A stretch of DNA of 64,000 nt from an endosymbiont of Escarpia spicata (GCA_003349915.1 QFXE01000021.1:248001-312000); one strand, 5' to 3'. Counted from the stretch's first letter, positions 27,886 to 36,511 are shown. Program-made: numbers and translations. Notes: generated by a model from the sequence alone, not told the origin.

Positions 27886-27917
27886 GACTTCTACAGGAAA
27901 AGAACCCTTTATGAAAT

Positions 27918-27955
27918 GTAGGCCGGTTCAAGCGCAGCGGAACCGGCAACCCTAC
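27918..27955. repeat. GTAGGCC-family inverted repeat
   Basis: GCCGGTTC and GAACCGGC form a perfect stem around AAGCGCAGCG, flanked by GTAG and CTAC. Same family as 16092-16178 and 36383-36447. Confidence 0.8.
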
Positions 27956-28012
27956 GAGGTTTGTCAGTTCCAAGATGCCCAATCCGCGGCGCTTGATCGA
28001 GCCAGCGTCCTT

Positions 28013-28537
28013 TTACCTGATATGCCTTAATGTGTGCATCGGCACAAACAGCCGCATAGGATCATCGGTAAACGGCTCAAACATCTCGTAACGTTGATAG
28101 AACCCAAGCGCATCCTCATCCAGTACATCAAGTATCACGTTAAGCGCAGGCAGCCCGGCATCAGTCAACTCTACTGACTTCCTCAATGCTGTGATCAGCG
28201 TTTTTTCTCCAAGCCGCTGCCCTTTGAACTGCTCCTCAACCGCAAGTCTTGCAAGAAGCACCACCGGAACAGGGTAGCCCGGTAGCTTTATATTGGTGGG
28301 TATTTCCTCTCGCACCACCGTGGAGGCGGCAAGAGAATAATAGGCGGCAATTTGCGCCTTTTGGGCTTGCTGTCTTTCAGAGACAACCGGCAAGACCCAG
28401 GTACGACTGAGGCCCAGCCGCATATTCTTAACTGCAAAACGAGCAAGAAACCTATCCATGTCTGGCTTGCCGCAGTCGAAGGCCTTTATGTCATGTTGTG
28501 ATTGATCGGCTAAAACAAACTCTTGAAAAAACGCCAA
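28013..28537 (-). CDS. GNAT-family toxin of a DUF1778/GNAT toxin-antitoxin pair
   Basis: 174 residues of the GNAT acetyltransferase fold. The N terminus LADQSQHDIKAFDCGKPDMDRFL and TWVLPVVSERQQAQKAQIAAYYSLAASTV are typical of TacT/AtaT-like toxins. The acetyl-CoA loop VEEQFKGQRLGEKTLI near residue 100-115 is intact, as is ALGFYQRYEMFEPFTDDP at the end. Relatives acetylate the amino group of charged tRNAs and stop translation. It follows directly on the antitoxin gene with no gap. Confidence 0.88.
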   Translation of the reverse strand: MAFFQEFVLADQSQHDIKAFDCGKPDMDRFLARFAVKNMRLGLSRTWVLPVVSERQQAQKAQIAAYYSLAASTVVREEIPTNIKLPGYPVPVVLLARLAVEEQFKGQRLGEKTLITALRKSVELTDAGLPALNVILDVLDEDALGFYQRYEMFEPFTDDPMRLFVPMHTLRHIR

Positions 28538-28819
28538 CTAAAATCCCTCGGCATCCAGCCGCTTGGCAGCTTCCATGATGCGAGCACTGGGCTTACGCTC
28601 GGCATCGTTGCAGATTGCGATAAAATGATCGAACTGAGCATTCGTGAGATGGATCGAGGATTCCTGTTGTAAAATCCTCGGTGCATTATCGCGAATCAAA
28701 GTCGTGATGAATTCGGTCAACGATGCGCAACCGAGGGCTGCAGAAGCTCTTTCCGCCAACTGTTTGATCTCCGTATCGACACGCATCTCGATGCGTTCAC
28801 GTTGTACTGGATGCGCCAT
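28538..28819 (-). CDS. DUF1778 antitoxin (TacA-like)
   Basis: 93 residues. The N-terminal ribbon-helix-helix ERIEMRVDTEIKQLAERASAALGCASLTEFI should bind the operator. The C-terminal tail (NAQFDHFIAICNDAERKPSARIMEAAKR) is the flexible part that neutralises the GNAT toxin. The pair probably autoregulates from the promoter at 28866-28893, where nested inverted repeats lie. Confidence 0.88.
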   Translation of the reverse strand: MAHPVQRERIEMRVDTEIKQLAERASAALGCASLTEFITTLIRDNAPRILQQESSIHLTNAQFDHFIAICNDAERKPSARIMEAAKRLDAEGF

Positions 28820-28843
28820 GCCTTTCTCTCACACTCACTCATG

Positions 28844-28893
28844 CGGCTAATTGCCGTACACTAAATTATTAGTCATATTGGCAATGCCGTCAA
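28844..28893 (-). promoter_or_regulatory. promoter and likely operator of the toxin-antitoxin operon
   Basis: On the minus strand TTGACG (28893-28888), a 16-bp spacer and TAATAA (28871-28866) form a good sigma-70 promoter. An inverted repeat CGGC-TAATT-GCCG (28844-28856) lies just downstream and could be the antitoxin operator. Confidence 0.5.
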
Positions 28894-28995
28894 CTTCAAC
28901 TAGGGTTTCAGATTTCCAATAGTTTGCGTCGACGCAGAAACGCGTCAAGCCCTATTTAACAATAATTTGGCAAACTCGCTCTGTCGCCTTTAACC

Positions 28996-29025
28996 TTGCA
29001 CCTCCCCCCCCCTCTCTGCCATAAT
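28996..29025 (+). promoter_or_regulatory. candidate promoter of rpmB-rpmG
   Basis: TTGCAC (28996-29001), 18-bp spacer, CATAAT (29020-29025), 45 bp before the rpmB start. A weak but plausible sigma-70 site. Confidence 0.4.
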
Positions 29026-29070
29026 TACGCGCTTTTCGCCCCAGGGTTAACAAATTTAGAGGTTTTGACA

Positions 29071-29307
29071 ATGTCAAAAGTCTGCCAGGTAACCGGCAAG
29101 CGCCCGGTCTCAGGGAACAACGTTTCCCACGCGCACAACAAGACCAGACGCCGCTTCCTGCCCAATCTGCACTATCATCGTTTTTGGGTGGAAAGTGAGA
29201 GCCGCTGGGTACGCCTGCGGCTCACTACGAAAGGTATGCGCATCATCGACAAGAAGGGCATAGATGCAGTGCTGTCTGACATCCGCGCCCGTGGCGAAAA
29301 GGTCTAA
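29071..29307 (+). CDS. rpmB: 50S ribosomal protein L28
   Basis: 78 residues from ATG 29071: [20 protein letters not shown], then the basic [20 protein letters not shown] and the C-terminal [20 protein letters not shown]. Standard length for L28. The longer frame from 28996 is not conserved. It lies 14 bp before rpmG in the usual rpmB-rpmG operon. Confidence 0.97.
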   Translation: MSKVCQVTGKRPVSGNNVSHAHNKTRRRFLPNLHYHRFWVESESRWVRLRLTTKGMRIIDKKGIDAVLSDIRARGEKV

Positions 29308-29321
29308 GGGAGAACTGAATC

Positions 29322-29477
29322 ATGCGTGACAAGATCAGATTGGTATCCAGCGCCGGCACCGGCCACTTCTATACCACTACCAAGAATAAGCGAAACAAGC
29401 CGGGAAAGATGGAAATCAAAAAATTCGATCCCAAGGCCCGCAAACATGTGATGTACAAGGAAGCCAAGATCAAATAA
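29322..29477 (+). CDS. rpmG: 50S ribosomal protein L33
   Basis: 51 residues, small and basic: [37 protein letters not shown] and a C terminus [11 protein letters not shown]. It lacks the zinc-binding cysteines, so it is the Zn-independent form usual in gammaproteobacteria. A GGGAGAA ribosome binding site lies in the rpmB-rpmG gap. Confidence 0.96.
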   Translation: MRDKIRLVSSAGTGHFYTTTKNKRNKPGKMEIKKFDPKARKHVMYKEAKIK

Positions 29478-29501
29478 GGCGCCCGCATCCCTGGGACACC
29501 G

Positions 29502-29530
29502 AAACCCGCCTTTCAGGCGGGTTTTCTTTT
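29502..29530 (+). terminator. rho-independent terminator of rpmB-rpmG
   Basis: AAACCCGCC and GGCGGGTTT form a 9-bp stem with loop TTTCA, followed by a T-rich tail, 25 bp after the rpmG stop. Confidence 0.93.
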
Positions 29531-29645
29531 GTCACTATTTTTTTGTTGGATACCCTGTAGACTTAGGAAAAATGGACGCTATAGATGGGTGAGGCCGCGA
29601 GTGAGATTTCCCGCCATTGCCATTGACCCCAACGGAATCTGCATC

Positions 29646-30863
29646 ATGAAGGACATCTACGTAGGACGACAGGCCATCTTCGACCGGAAGATGCAAGTCT
29701 ACGCTTATGAACTGCTGTTTCGTCAGGGCACCAACAACTGCAGCAACGTCCAGCAACAGTTTGACGGCGACTCCGCCTCTTCCGAAGTCCTGATCAATAC
29801 CTTCATTGAGATCGGCCTCGAACGGGTCGCCGGTCCCCACCGCGTGTTCATCAATCTTACCCGCAATCTCTTTCTAAACCACCCGGAGATTCCTTTCGAC
29901 AAAGATCGGGTCGTTATGGAACTACTGGAAGACATTCCCGTAGACGATCATTTGATCGAAGCCGTCACCGAGCTTTCCAAACGGGGATATCTTCTGGCAC
30001 TGGATGATTATATTTTCGACCCTGTCTGGGATCCTTTACTGCCACTGGTTGACATCATCAAGGTGGAGTTTCCTGCCCTCACCCTGGAACAGATTGAACA
30101 GGGACTTCCCACCCTGCGCCGCCACAACGTAAAACTACTGGCTGAGAAGATCGAAACCGAGGAGGAGTATCAGCAGTGCCTGGCGTTGGGCTTCGACCTT
30201 TTTCAAGGTTACCACTTCTCCCGCCCCAAGGTGATCAAGGGCCAACGCCTGCAGGAGAACCAACTGGTGGTGCTGCGGCTACTCTCTGCCCTGAATGATC
30301 CGGACGCAGAGATCGAGGATCTGGTCAACCTTATCTCCCAGGACGCCAGCCTCAGCTACAAGATCCTGCGCTATATCAACTCCGCGGCCATCGCCATGCC
30401 GCGCAAGGTCGAATCAATCCGACAGGCGATTGTTTTCATGGGGCTGGCGCGTATTCGCGCCTGGGCCAGTCTGCTGGCGATATCGCGGATGGAGAAGAAG
30501 CCACAGGAGTATTTCACCACTGCCCTTGTGCGCGCCCACATGTGTGAACAGCTGGTCACCAAGAACGGGGGCTGTGCGCCGGAGACCGCCTTCAGCGTGG
30601 GACTGCTTTCAATTCTTGACCTGCTGGTGGACCGGCCGATTGCAGAGATTGTCGAAGAGCTTGCTCTCTCAAATGAGATACAGGATGCCCTGATCGATCA
30701 ACAAGGACCTGCAGGCAAAGCGCTGCAATGCAGTAAAGGTTATGAGGTTGGTGACTGGGAGAACGCCGATTACGAAGACCTCGATGTGGCGGAGATCACC
30801 GATATCTACCTGCTCGCCAGTGAACACGCTTTTGACGAGCAACAGGCGCTACATGAGCCCTAA
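29646..30863 (+). CDS. degenerate EAL plus HDOD domain signalling protein
   Basis: 405 residues from ATG 29646 (MKDIYVGRQAIFDRKMQVYA). The N-terminal EAL-like domain has AYELLFR in place of EALLR and ALDDYIFDP in place of the DDFGTG loop, so it should not hydrolyse cyclic di-GMP. The C-terminal HDOD domain, about 200-370, contains NLISQDASLSYKILRYINSA and ESIRQAIVFMGLARIRAW. Such YuxH-type proteins act as cyclic-di-GMP or protein-interaction adaptors. It is transcribed after the rpmG terminator, so it has its own promoter. Confidence 0.87.
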   Translation: MKDIYVGRQAIFDRKMQVYAYELLFRQGTNNCSNVQQQFDGDSASSEVLINTFIEIGLERVAGPHRVFINLTRNLFLNHPEIPFDKDRVVMELLEDIPVDDHLIEAVTELSKRGYLLALDDYIFDPVWDPLLPLVDIIKVEFPALTLEQIEQGLPTLRRHNVKLLAEKIETEEEYQQCLALGFDLFQGYHFSRPKVIKGQRLQENQLVVLRLLSALNDPDAEIEDLVNLISQDASLSYKILRYINSAAIAMPRKVESIRQAIVFMGLARIRAWASLLAISRMEKKPQEYFTTALVRAHMCEQLVTKNGGCAPETAFSVGLLSILDLLVDRPIAEIVEELALSNEIQDALIDQQGPAGKALQCSKGYEVGDWENADYEDLDVAEITDIYLLASEHAFDEQQALHEP

Positions 30864-30893
30864 ATAACTCAAGTTAGGGCGGCGTTTGATTCA

Positions 30894-32864
30894 TCAGGTA
30901 GGGTGTGCCGTGCGTTCGAGGAGCAGATTACCCACCGCATCCAGCAAGCAAGACCACCCTGGCGCAACCCAAGTGGTTGAGATGGTCTCGACAATCAGCG
31001 CCGGCCCTTCGATCGACTGTTCGGCAAACAACGTCTCCCGCTCATAGAGCGGCACAGGTTGATCCACTCCGAACAGGCTCACTTCGGCCTTAGCCTCAGC
31101 GGACCCCGAAGTGCGGCACTGTTGCAGTCTTATATGAGATTCCGCTCCCCGCAGAGCTGCCCGCAGATTAACCAGTTCCACCGCCCCACCCATACGGTGA
31201 CCGTAGCGCAACTCGTGCAGTTCATGAAACGCAACCTCGGCTTTGGCACAACTGCTCCAGGTCACATTCAAGGTGTAGGACTGTCCCAGGTAGCGCAGAT
31301 CCAGTGAATACTCCACTTCGATTTGCGACCGCTCCAATCCCTCCCTAGTCAACGCCTGCACACCGGCCTCACCCAGTCTCTGCAACGCCTTTTGCAGCTC
31401 AGCATCATCAAGCTCATGTAATAGCCCCAGCCAGGTACGCACCAGTTGGCGGCCTGGCGGAGCGACCAGCATCCCCAATGCCGACAACACGCCTGCCTGT
31501 ACCGGCACCAGTGCCGAACGCATGCCCAACGCCTGCGCCAGCGCACAGACATGCAACCCCCCGGCACCACCGAAAGAGACCAGGGTAAACCCTCTGGGAT
31601 CCACCCCGCGCTGCACCGAGATCACCCGCAAGGCGCGAGCCATGCGCTCATTGGCGATGCGGATGATGCCAGCAGCTGCCGCATCCACCGTGGTCCCCAT
31701 GACCTCAGCCAACCGGCCAACCGCCATGCGGGCGGCAGAGAGATCAAGCTGCATGCGCCCGCCGAGAAAGGCGTCGGCACGCAGACGCCCCAAAACCAGA
31801 TTGGCATCCGTAACCGTGGCATCAAGACCTCCCTGGCCGTAACAGGCCGGTCCCGGCGCGGCCCCGGCCGATTCAGGCCCCACCTGCAACATGCCACCAC
31901 TGTCGAGCCGCGCGATGGAACCGCCACCCGCGCCAATGGTATGCATGTCCACCATGGGAACCGCCACCGGCCAGGGTCCGATGCGTCCTTCACTCGTGAG
32001 GCGGGGCGCACCATCGATAAGCGCCACATCGGATGAGGTGCCACCCATATCGAAGGTCAGCAGCTGTCGGCGTCCCGCTGCTGCGGCCACATAACGCGCA
32101 CCTACCAGACCGCCGGCGGGTCCTGAAAGCAGCATACGCACCGCCTGAGAAGCGGCCTGCTCCGCAGCTATCGCCTCCCCAGAACTCTGCATCACCGAGA
32201 CCCTGGCCCCCGGCAGTCCCCGGCAGAGCCGTTCGATATAACCTGTCACCAGTGGCCCCACCCAACTGTTGAGCCAGGTGGCGATACCCCGCTCATACTC
32301 ACCGGTCTCCGGCAACACCTCGGATGAGCGGGAGACGAAACAACCCTCCGGCACCGCCGATTCGATTGCCCGCTCGGCACTGTCGTTTAGGTAGGAGTAG
32401 AGCAGATTGATGGCCACTGCCTCCGGCTGCAGGTCTTCCAACTGCTGAGCCAGTCTCTCCAGGTCCTGTTCCGTCAAAGGCTCTAGGGACGAACCATCCG
32501 CCGCCAGCCTGCCGCCGGTTTCGAGACAGAGTTCAAACGGCACCGGAGGCGATTCGGGTGCAGGTTGCAGATTGTAGAGTTCGCGGCGTGCCTGCCGACC
32601 GATAGTCAACAGATCCCCCAAACCCCGGTTGCCGATATAGACGGTACGCACACCCTTTCTCTCCAGCGCCGCATTGGTCGCCACCGTAGAGCCGTGGATC
32701 ACCCTTACCCCATCAGGGTCGAGTCCCATCTCTCGAATTCCCTGTAATATGGCCCGTTCCGGAGCATCCGGGGTGGAGAGCACCTTGTGGATACGCAACG
32801 CGCCATCCTCGTAGAGCACGAAATCGGTGAAGGTTCCGCCGGTGTCGACGCCGATAATCTTCAA
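30894..32864 (-). CDS. hydantoinase/oxoprolinase family protein (HyuA)
   Basis: 656 residues. The N-terminal actin-fold ATPase motif IIGVDTGGTFTDFVLYEDG, the VIHGSTVATNAALERKG segment, LTFDMGGTSSDVALIDG near residue 270 and HTIGAGGGSIARLDSGG are all present. HyuA-type proteins hydrolyse N-methylhydantoin, 5-oxoproline or related rings with ATP, or carboxylate ketones, usually together with HyuB. No hyuB lies in the window, so the substrate is unclear. Its last codons and stop come from a GTAGGGTGTGCCGTGCG repeat half-copy (30898-30914), so the C terminus may have been altered by repeat insertion. Confidence 0.88.
   Translation of the reverse strand: MKIIGVDTGGTFTDFVLYEDGALRIHKVLSTPDAPERAILQGIREMGLDPDGVRVIHGSTVATNAALERKGVRTVYIGNRGLGDLLTIGRQARRELYNLQPAPESPPVPFELCLETGGRLAADGSSLEPLTEQDLERLAQQLEDLQPEAVAINLLYSYLNDSAERAIESAVPEGCFVSRSSEVLPETGEYERGIATWLNSWVGPLVTGYIERLCRGLPGARVSVMQSSGEAIAAEQAASQAVRMLLSGPAGGLVGARYVAAAAGRRQLLTFDMGGTSSDVALIDGAPRLTSEGRIGPWPVAVPMVDMHTIGAGGGSIARLDSGGMLQVGPESAGAAPGPACYGQGGLDATVTDANLVLGRLRADAFLGGRMQLDLSAARMAVGRLAEVMGTTVDAAAAGIIRIANERMARALRVISVQRGVDPRGFTLVSFGGAGGLHVCALAQALGMRSALVPVQAGVLSALGMLVAPPGRQLVRTWLGLLHELDDAELQKALQRLGEAGVQALTREGLERSQIEVEYSLDLRYLGQSYTLNVTWSSCAKAEVAFHELHELRYGHRMGGAVELVNLRAALRGAESHIRLQQCRTSGSAEAKAEVSLFGVDQPVPLYERETLFAEQSIEGPALIVETISTTWVAPGWSCLLDAVGNLLLERTAHPT
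30898..30914. repeat. half-copy of the GGTGCGCACGGC repeat overlapping the hyuA end
   Basis: GTAGGGTGTGCCGTGCG matches the right arm of the palindrome at 33357-33375. It supplies the final codons of hyuA, adjacent to the stop codon. Confidence 0.65.
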
Positions 32865-33062
32865 AACAACTCCAACCTGGAAAAATTACGGGGCTTCCTG
32901 CGACCCAGCCCCCGATGACGCAAGATAGCGCGAACACCGAGTTTATGGAATCGTGACAGTTCCGTGATTGGCAGCGGAACCCCAGCTGCTTGAATAGCTC
33001 TCCAACAGCACCGAAAAAACGGCACTGTTCCAATGAAAACAACCCCCACAGGAGAGATCCCG

Positions 33063-33320
33063 ATGAAAACCCAATTTTCCAGTACACTTAAAGGCCTGAC
33101 TTTCGTTGCACTGGCAGCGGTCATGACTGCGAGCAGCGCCGCACCCATGATGGATGACGACATGTCGATGAAGAAAGACGGCATGATGAAAATGACCGAC
33201 GACAACACCATGCAGAAGGATATGAAGATGTCCGATGGGATGGATGAAAAGATGGAACACTCGATGGAGCCGATGAAAAAAATGAACGATGGCAAAATGA
33301 AGGAGTCGATGCATAAGTAA
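33063..33320 (+). CDS. secreted methionine-rich peptide (MXKDX-like)
   Basis: 85 residues from ATG 33063 (GGAGAG ribosome binding site). A signal peptide covers residues 1 to about 27 (LKGLTFVALAAVMTASSAA). The mature part, about 58 residues, contains 17 methionines and otherwise almost only Lys, Asp, Glu, Ser and Gly, with MKKDG, MMKM, MQKDM and MKKM units. It resembles the pentapeptide MXKDX family and, in composition, the Azospira MrpX peptide that sacrifices methionines to hypochlorite. Metal (copper) binding is an alternative. It is followed by a two-component system and an exported MsrB, which supports an oxidant-scavenging role. Confidence 0.82.
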   Translation: MKTQFSSTLKGLTFVALAAVMTASSAAPMMDDDMSMKKDGMMKMTDDNTMQKDMKMSDGMDEKMEHSMEPMKKMNDGKMKESMHK

Positions 33321-33327
33321 CAATCAT

Positions 33328-33375
33328 GGTGCGCACGGCACACCCTGCCAGAACGTAGGGTGTGCCGTGCGCACC
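33328..33375. repeat. perfect 19-bp inverted repeat (GGTGCGCACGGC family)
   Basis: GGTGCGCACGGCACACCCT at 33328-33346 and its exact complement at 33357-33375, loop of ten bases. It lies between the Met-rich gene and the response regulator and may act as a terminator or attenuator. Relatives are at 30898, 42303-42368 and 63671-63729. Confidence 0.9.
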
Positions 33376-33410
33376 AGAGCAAGCTAGAGCATGTTAAAAC
33401 GGATCCACCC

Positions 33411-34124
33411 ATGGCACGTAAAGTCCTGATCATCGAAGACGATCCCGATATCGCCCGGCTGGTGCAGCTGCACCTGCGGGATATCGACTGCGAAGCCGAC
33501 ATCATCAATGACGGGGCGGAGGGTCTGCGCCACTTCCAAAAGGGCGACTACGAACTGCTGGTGCTGGACCTGATGCTGCCGGGAATGGACGGCATGTCGA
33601 TCTGCCGCGAACTGCGCCGTGAAACAGACTATGTACCGATCCTGATGCTGACCGCCAAAAGCTCGGAACTCGACCGGGTGGTGGGATTGGAGGTGGGTGC
33701 GGACGACTATCTGACCAAGCCTTTCAGCATCCCGGAACTTCTGGCCCGCATCAAAGCCCTGTTCCGCCGCGTGGACGCACTTGGCGGCAGCACAAAACAA
33801 CCTGCGACCGACAAGGCTATCCACTACGAAAAGCTCACCATCGACCCGGCGAAACACCAGGTCAGAATCGCAGACCGGGAGGTGGAACTGACCGCAAGAG
33901 AGTTCGACCTGTTGCTCCATTTCGCCCGTCATCCGGGACGGGTCTTCAGCCGGGTGCAACTGCTCGATTCAGTCTGGGGATACAACCATGAGGGTTATGA
34001 ACACACCGTCAACACGCACATCAACCGCCTGCGGACCAAAATCGAGAGCGATCCCGCCAATCCCCATTTCATACTGACGGTCTGGGGCGTGGGTTATAAG
34101 TTTGCCGATACCCGTGGAATCTAA
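33411..34124 (+). CDS. OmpR-family response regulator
   Basis: 237 residues from ATG 33411 (MARKVLIIEDDPDIARLVQL). The receiver domain has the acidic pair EDD at 9-11, phosphoacceptor Asp in LLVLDLMLPGMDG near residue 53 and Lys in YLTKPF near 104. The winged-helix domain with ELTAREFDLLLHFARHPGRVFSR and SVWGYNHEGYEHTVNTHINRLRTKIE is complete. It lies six bases before the sensor kinase gene, so they form one operon; the Met-rich peptide and MsrB genes on either side are likely targets. Confidence 0.92.
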   Translation: MARKVLIIEDDPDIARLVQLHLRDIDCEADIINDGAEGLRHFQKGDYELLVLDLMLPGMDGMSICRELRRETDYVPILMLTAKSSELDRVVGLEVGADDYLTKPFSIPELLARIKALFRRVDALGGSTKQPATDKAIHYEKLTIDPAKHQVRIADREVELTAREFDLLLHFARHPGRVFSRVQLLDSVWGYNHEGYEHTVNTHINRLRTKIESDPANPHFILTVWGVGYKFADTRGI

Positions 34125-34130
34125 CGAAAT

Positions 34131-35624
34131 ATGTTAAAAACCCTCTACGCCAAACTCGCCACCGGCCTGGTGTTGCTGCTCGCCGCCATCGGCCTGCTCT
34201 ACGCCCTGATCAGCACCACCGCCACCCGCCACTATGTGCAGGAGGTGACCCAGCAGTTCAATCGCGATTTGGCGCGCAATCTGGTAGCCGATCGCAATCT
34301 GGTGGAAGAGGGGCGCATCAACAACAGCGCTCTGCAAAAAACCTTTCAGCAATATATGGTGATCAACCCCAGTATCGAGATCTACCTGCTCGACCCGGAA
34401 GGCCGCATCCTCTCCTACTCTGCGGATCCTGGAAAGGTGAAACGCAAGCGGGTCTCACTGGAACCCATCGAGAATTTTCTGCACGGCAGAGGGGGGTTCC
34501 CCCTGCTCGGCGACGACCCGCGCAGTCACGATCGCCGCAAGGCTTTCTCGGTCACGCCCGTACCCTCGGCCGAGCAGCCGGAGGGCTACCTCTATGTGGT
34601 ACTGCGGGGCGAAGAATTTGACTCGGTGGACGATCTGGTGCGTGAAAGTTACTTCCTGCGCCTCAGTGGCTGGGCCATGACAGCCAGCCTCGTCATCGGC
34701 CTGCTGGCGGGATTGGCGGTTTTCCGTCTGTTGACCCGCAGACTGCATCGTCTCTCCAACCTGATGGATAGATTCAGGACAGACAACTTCAGCCAATATC
34801 AGCCTTATACCGAAGCACCGGGTGGAGCGGCTGACGAGGTGGATCGGCTGGGTGAAACCTTCGATCGTATGGCGCTGCAGATTCAGGCGCAGATCGACCA
34901 ACTGAAGGAGAAGGATCATCTGCGCCGCCAGCTGGTGGCCCAGGTCTCCCACGACCTGCGCACCCCGCTCTCCTCGATACAGGGCTATCTCGAGTCCCTG
35001 ACCCTCAAGGCCGACTCACTCGACCCGGTGGCGCGTGACGAATACATCGCCATCGCCCTGCGTCAGAGCCGACGTCTCTCGGCCCAGGTAGAGGAGCTTT
35101 TTGAACTGGCCAGCCTGGATGCCCGGGAGACTCTGCCGAAATGTGAGCATTTTCCTCTGGCGGAGCTGTTGCAAGATGTGGTGCAAAAGTACCGGCTGCG
35201 GGCTGAGCAGCAGGAGATCCTGCTCTCCATGGATCCGCCGGAAAGCTCACCCTTCGTCTTTGCCGATATTGCGCTTACCGAGCGCGGGCTGGAGAATCTC
35301 ATCGAAAATGCCTTTCGCCACACCCCTGCCGACGGCAGTATCACACTTGCCCTGGGTATCGAAGAGACCAAAGTCTCCGCCGTGGTATCCGATAGCGGCA
35401 GCGGTATCAGCGAAGCGGACCTGCCCCACCTGTTCGAACCCTTCTTTCAGTCCCGGAAAAATGCCGGCTCAAGTGGTCATGCGGGATTGGGACTGGCCAT
35501 CGCCCGCCGCATCGCGGAGTTGCAGGGAGGTGAGATCACCGTCGAGAGCCGCCTCGGCAAAGGTAGCCACTTCGCCCTCTGGCTGCCGCGCACCGAAACC
35601 GGCGAATCCACTCCGATGTTATGA
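34131..35624 (+). CDS. sensor histidine kinase
   Basis: 497 residues. Membrane helices at about 9-29 and 180-202 enclose a periplasmic domain of about 150 residues with a PAS/Cache-like look (INPSIEIYLLDPEGRILSYS). A HAMP segment follows, then HisKA with SHDLRTPLSSIQGYLESL near residue 276 and HATPase_c with NLIENAFRHTP, DSGSGISEADLPHLFEPFF and GLGLAIARRIAELQGG. It partners the response regulator immediately upstream. The periplasmic sensor has no obvious ligand motif. Confidence 0.92.
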   Translation: MLKTLYAKLATGLVLLLAAIGLLYALISTTATRHYVQEVTQQFNRDLARNLVADRNLVEEGRINNSALQKTFQQYMVINPSIEIYLLDPEGRILSYSADPGKVKRKRVSLEPIENFLHGRGGFPLLGDDPRSHDRRKAFSVTPVPSAEQPEGYLYVVLRGEEFDSVDDLVRESYFLRLSGWAMTASLVIGLLAGLAVFRLLTRRLHRLSNLMDRFRTDNFSQYQPYTEAPGGAADEVDRLGETFDRMALQIQAQIDQLKEKDHLRRQLVAQVSHDLRTPLSSIQGYLESLTLKADSLDPVARDEYIAIALRQSRRLSAQVEELFELASLDARETLPKCEHFPLAELLQDVVQKYRLRAEQQEILLSMDPPESSPFVFADIALTERGLENLIENAFRHTPADGSITLALGIEETKVSAVVSDSGSGISEADLPHLFEPFFQSRKNAGSSGHAGLGLAIARRIAELQGGEITVESRLGKGSHFALWLPRTETGESTPML

Positions 35625-35775
35625 ATTCGTGATATCCCCGTGAAACGTCTGTAATGCGGCAGATCCATACTTTTCTCATGCGCTATTTCCACACAAACCG
35701 CCATGCAGTTATCCGCATCAACCCTCTGCAGAAAGGCTGCCACATCAGCTATATTCCAGAACACGGAGACAAACC

Positions 35776-36366
35776 ATGAAAATTAACCGCACCCTTAAAA
35801 TAGCCGCCGCTCTGGGTATCAGTGGAGCGATACTTGGCTTGATGGCGCAGGCCGCAAACCAGACTACGGAGAGCGAATCGATGAAACAGCCGATCGAACA
35901 GGCCACCGCGCCCAGCCAATGGAGCCGCCCAAGCAACGAGCAGATCAAAGCGCGCCTCACCCCGGAACAGTTCAAGGTGACACAGAAGAACGGTACCGAG
36001 AGTCCCTTCCGAAACGCCTACTGGGACAACCACGAAGACGGCATTTACGTCGACATCGTCTCCGGTGAGCCCCTGTTCAGCTCGCGCACCAAGTTTGACT
36101 CCGGCACCGGCTGGCCGAGCTTCAGCGCGCCTATCAAAGGCAACAATGTGGCAGAGAAAGAAGACTGGGCCTGGGGCATGAGCCGCACCGAAGTCCGCTC
36201 CAAACACGGCGACTCCCACCTCGGCCACGTCTTCGACGACGGCCCCGGCCCCAACGGTCAGCGCTACTGCATCAACTCCGCCTCGCTGCGCTTCATCCCC
36301 ACAGCCAAACTGGAGGCGGAAGGTTACGGCGAATATCTGGAGCTCTTTGCAGACAGGGGCGAATAA
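35776..36366 (+). CDS. msrB: exported peptide-methionine (R)-S-oxide reductase MsrB
   Basis: 196 residues with an N-terminal signal peptide ([20 protein letters not shown]), so probably periplasmic. The MsrB core [34 protein letters not shown] and catalytic [13 protein letters not shown] are intact. The Cys of RYC is the only cysteine in the protein: both zinc-binding CxxC motifs and a resolving Cys are missing, so it is a zinc-free, single-Cys type needing an external thiol donor. It repairs the R form of methionine sulfoxide. It follows the two-component genes after 151 bp and fits a role in recycling the upstream Met-rich peptide. Confidence 0.92.
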   Translation: MKINRTLKIAAALGISGAILGLMAQAANQTTESESMKQPIEQATAPSQWSRPSNEQIKARLTPEQFKVTQKNGTESPFRNAYWDNHEDGIYVDIVSGEPLFSSRTKFDSGTGWPSFSAPIKGNNVAEKEDWAWGMSRTEVRSKHGDSHLGHVFDDGPGPNGQRYCINSASLRFIPTAKLEAEGYGEYLELFADRGE

Positions 36367-36382
36367 CAATCTTTCGGAAAGG

Positions 36383-36447
36383 GTAGGCTGGTTCAAGCAC
36401 AACGGAACCGGCAACCCGCCCGATCCGCTACGCTTGATCGGACCTAC
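36383..36447. repeat. GTAGGCC-family inverted repeat
   Basis: Begins GTAGGCTGGTTCAAGC and ends CGCTTGATCGGACCTAC, which are complementary, with an inner GGTTC/GAACC hairpin. It lies in the msrB to ABC transporter spacer. Confidence 0.78.
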
Positions 36448-36511
36448 GCCTTGATCTGGCGAATAACTCCAAGCCGGTGCATCGACCAAATTTATCCTGT
36501 ATCTTTCGGCC

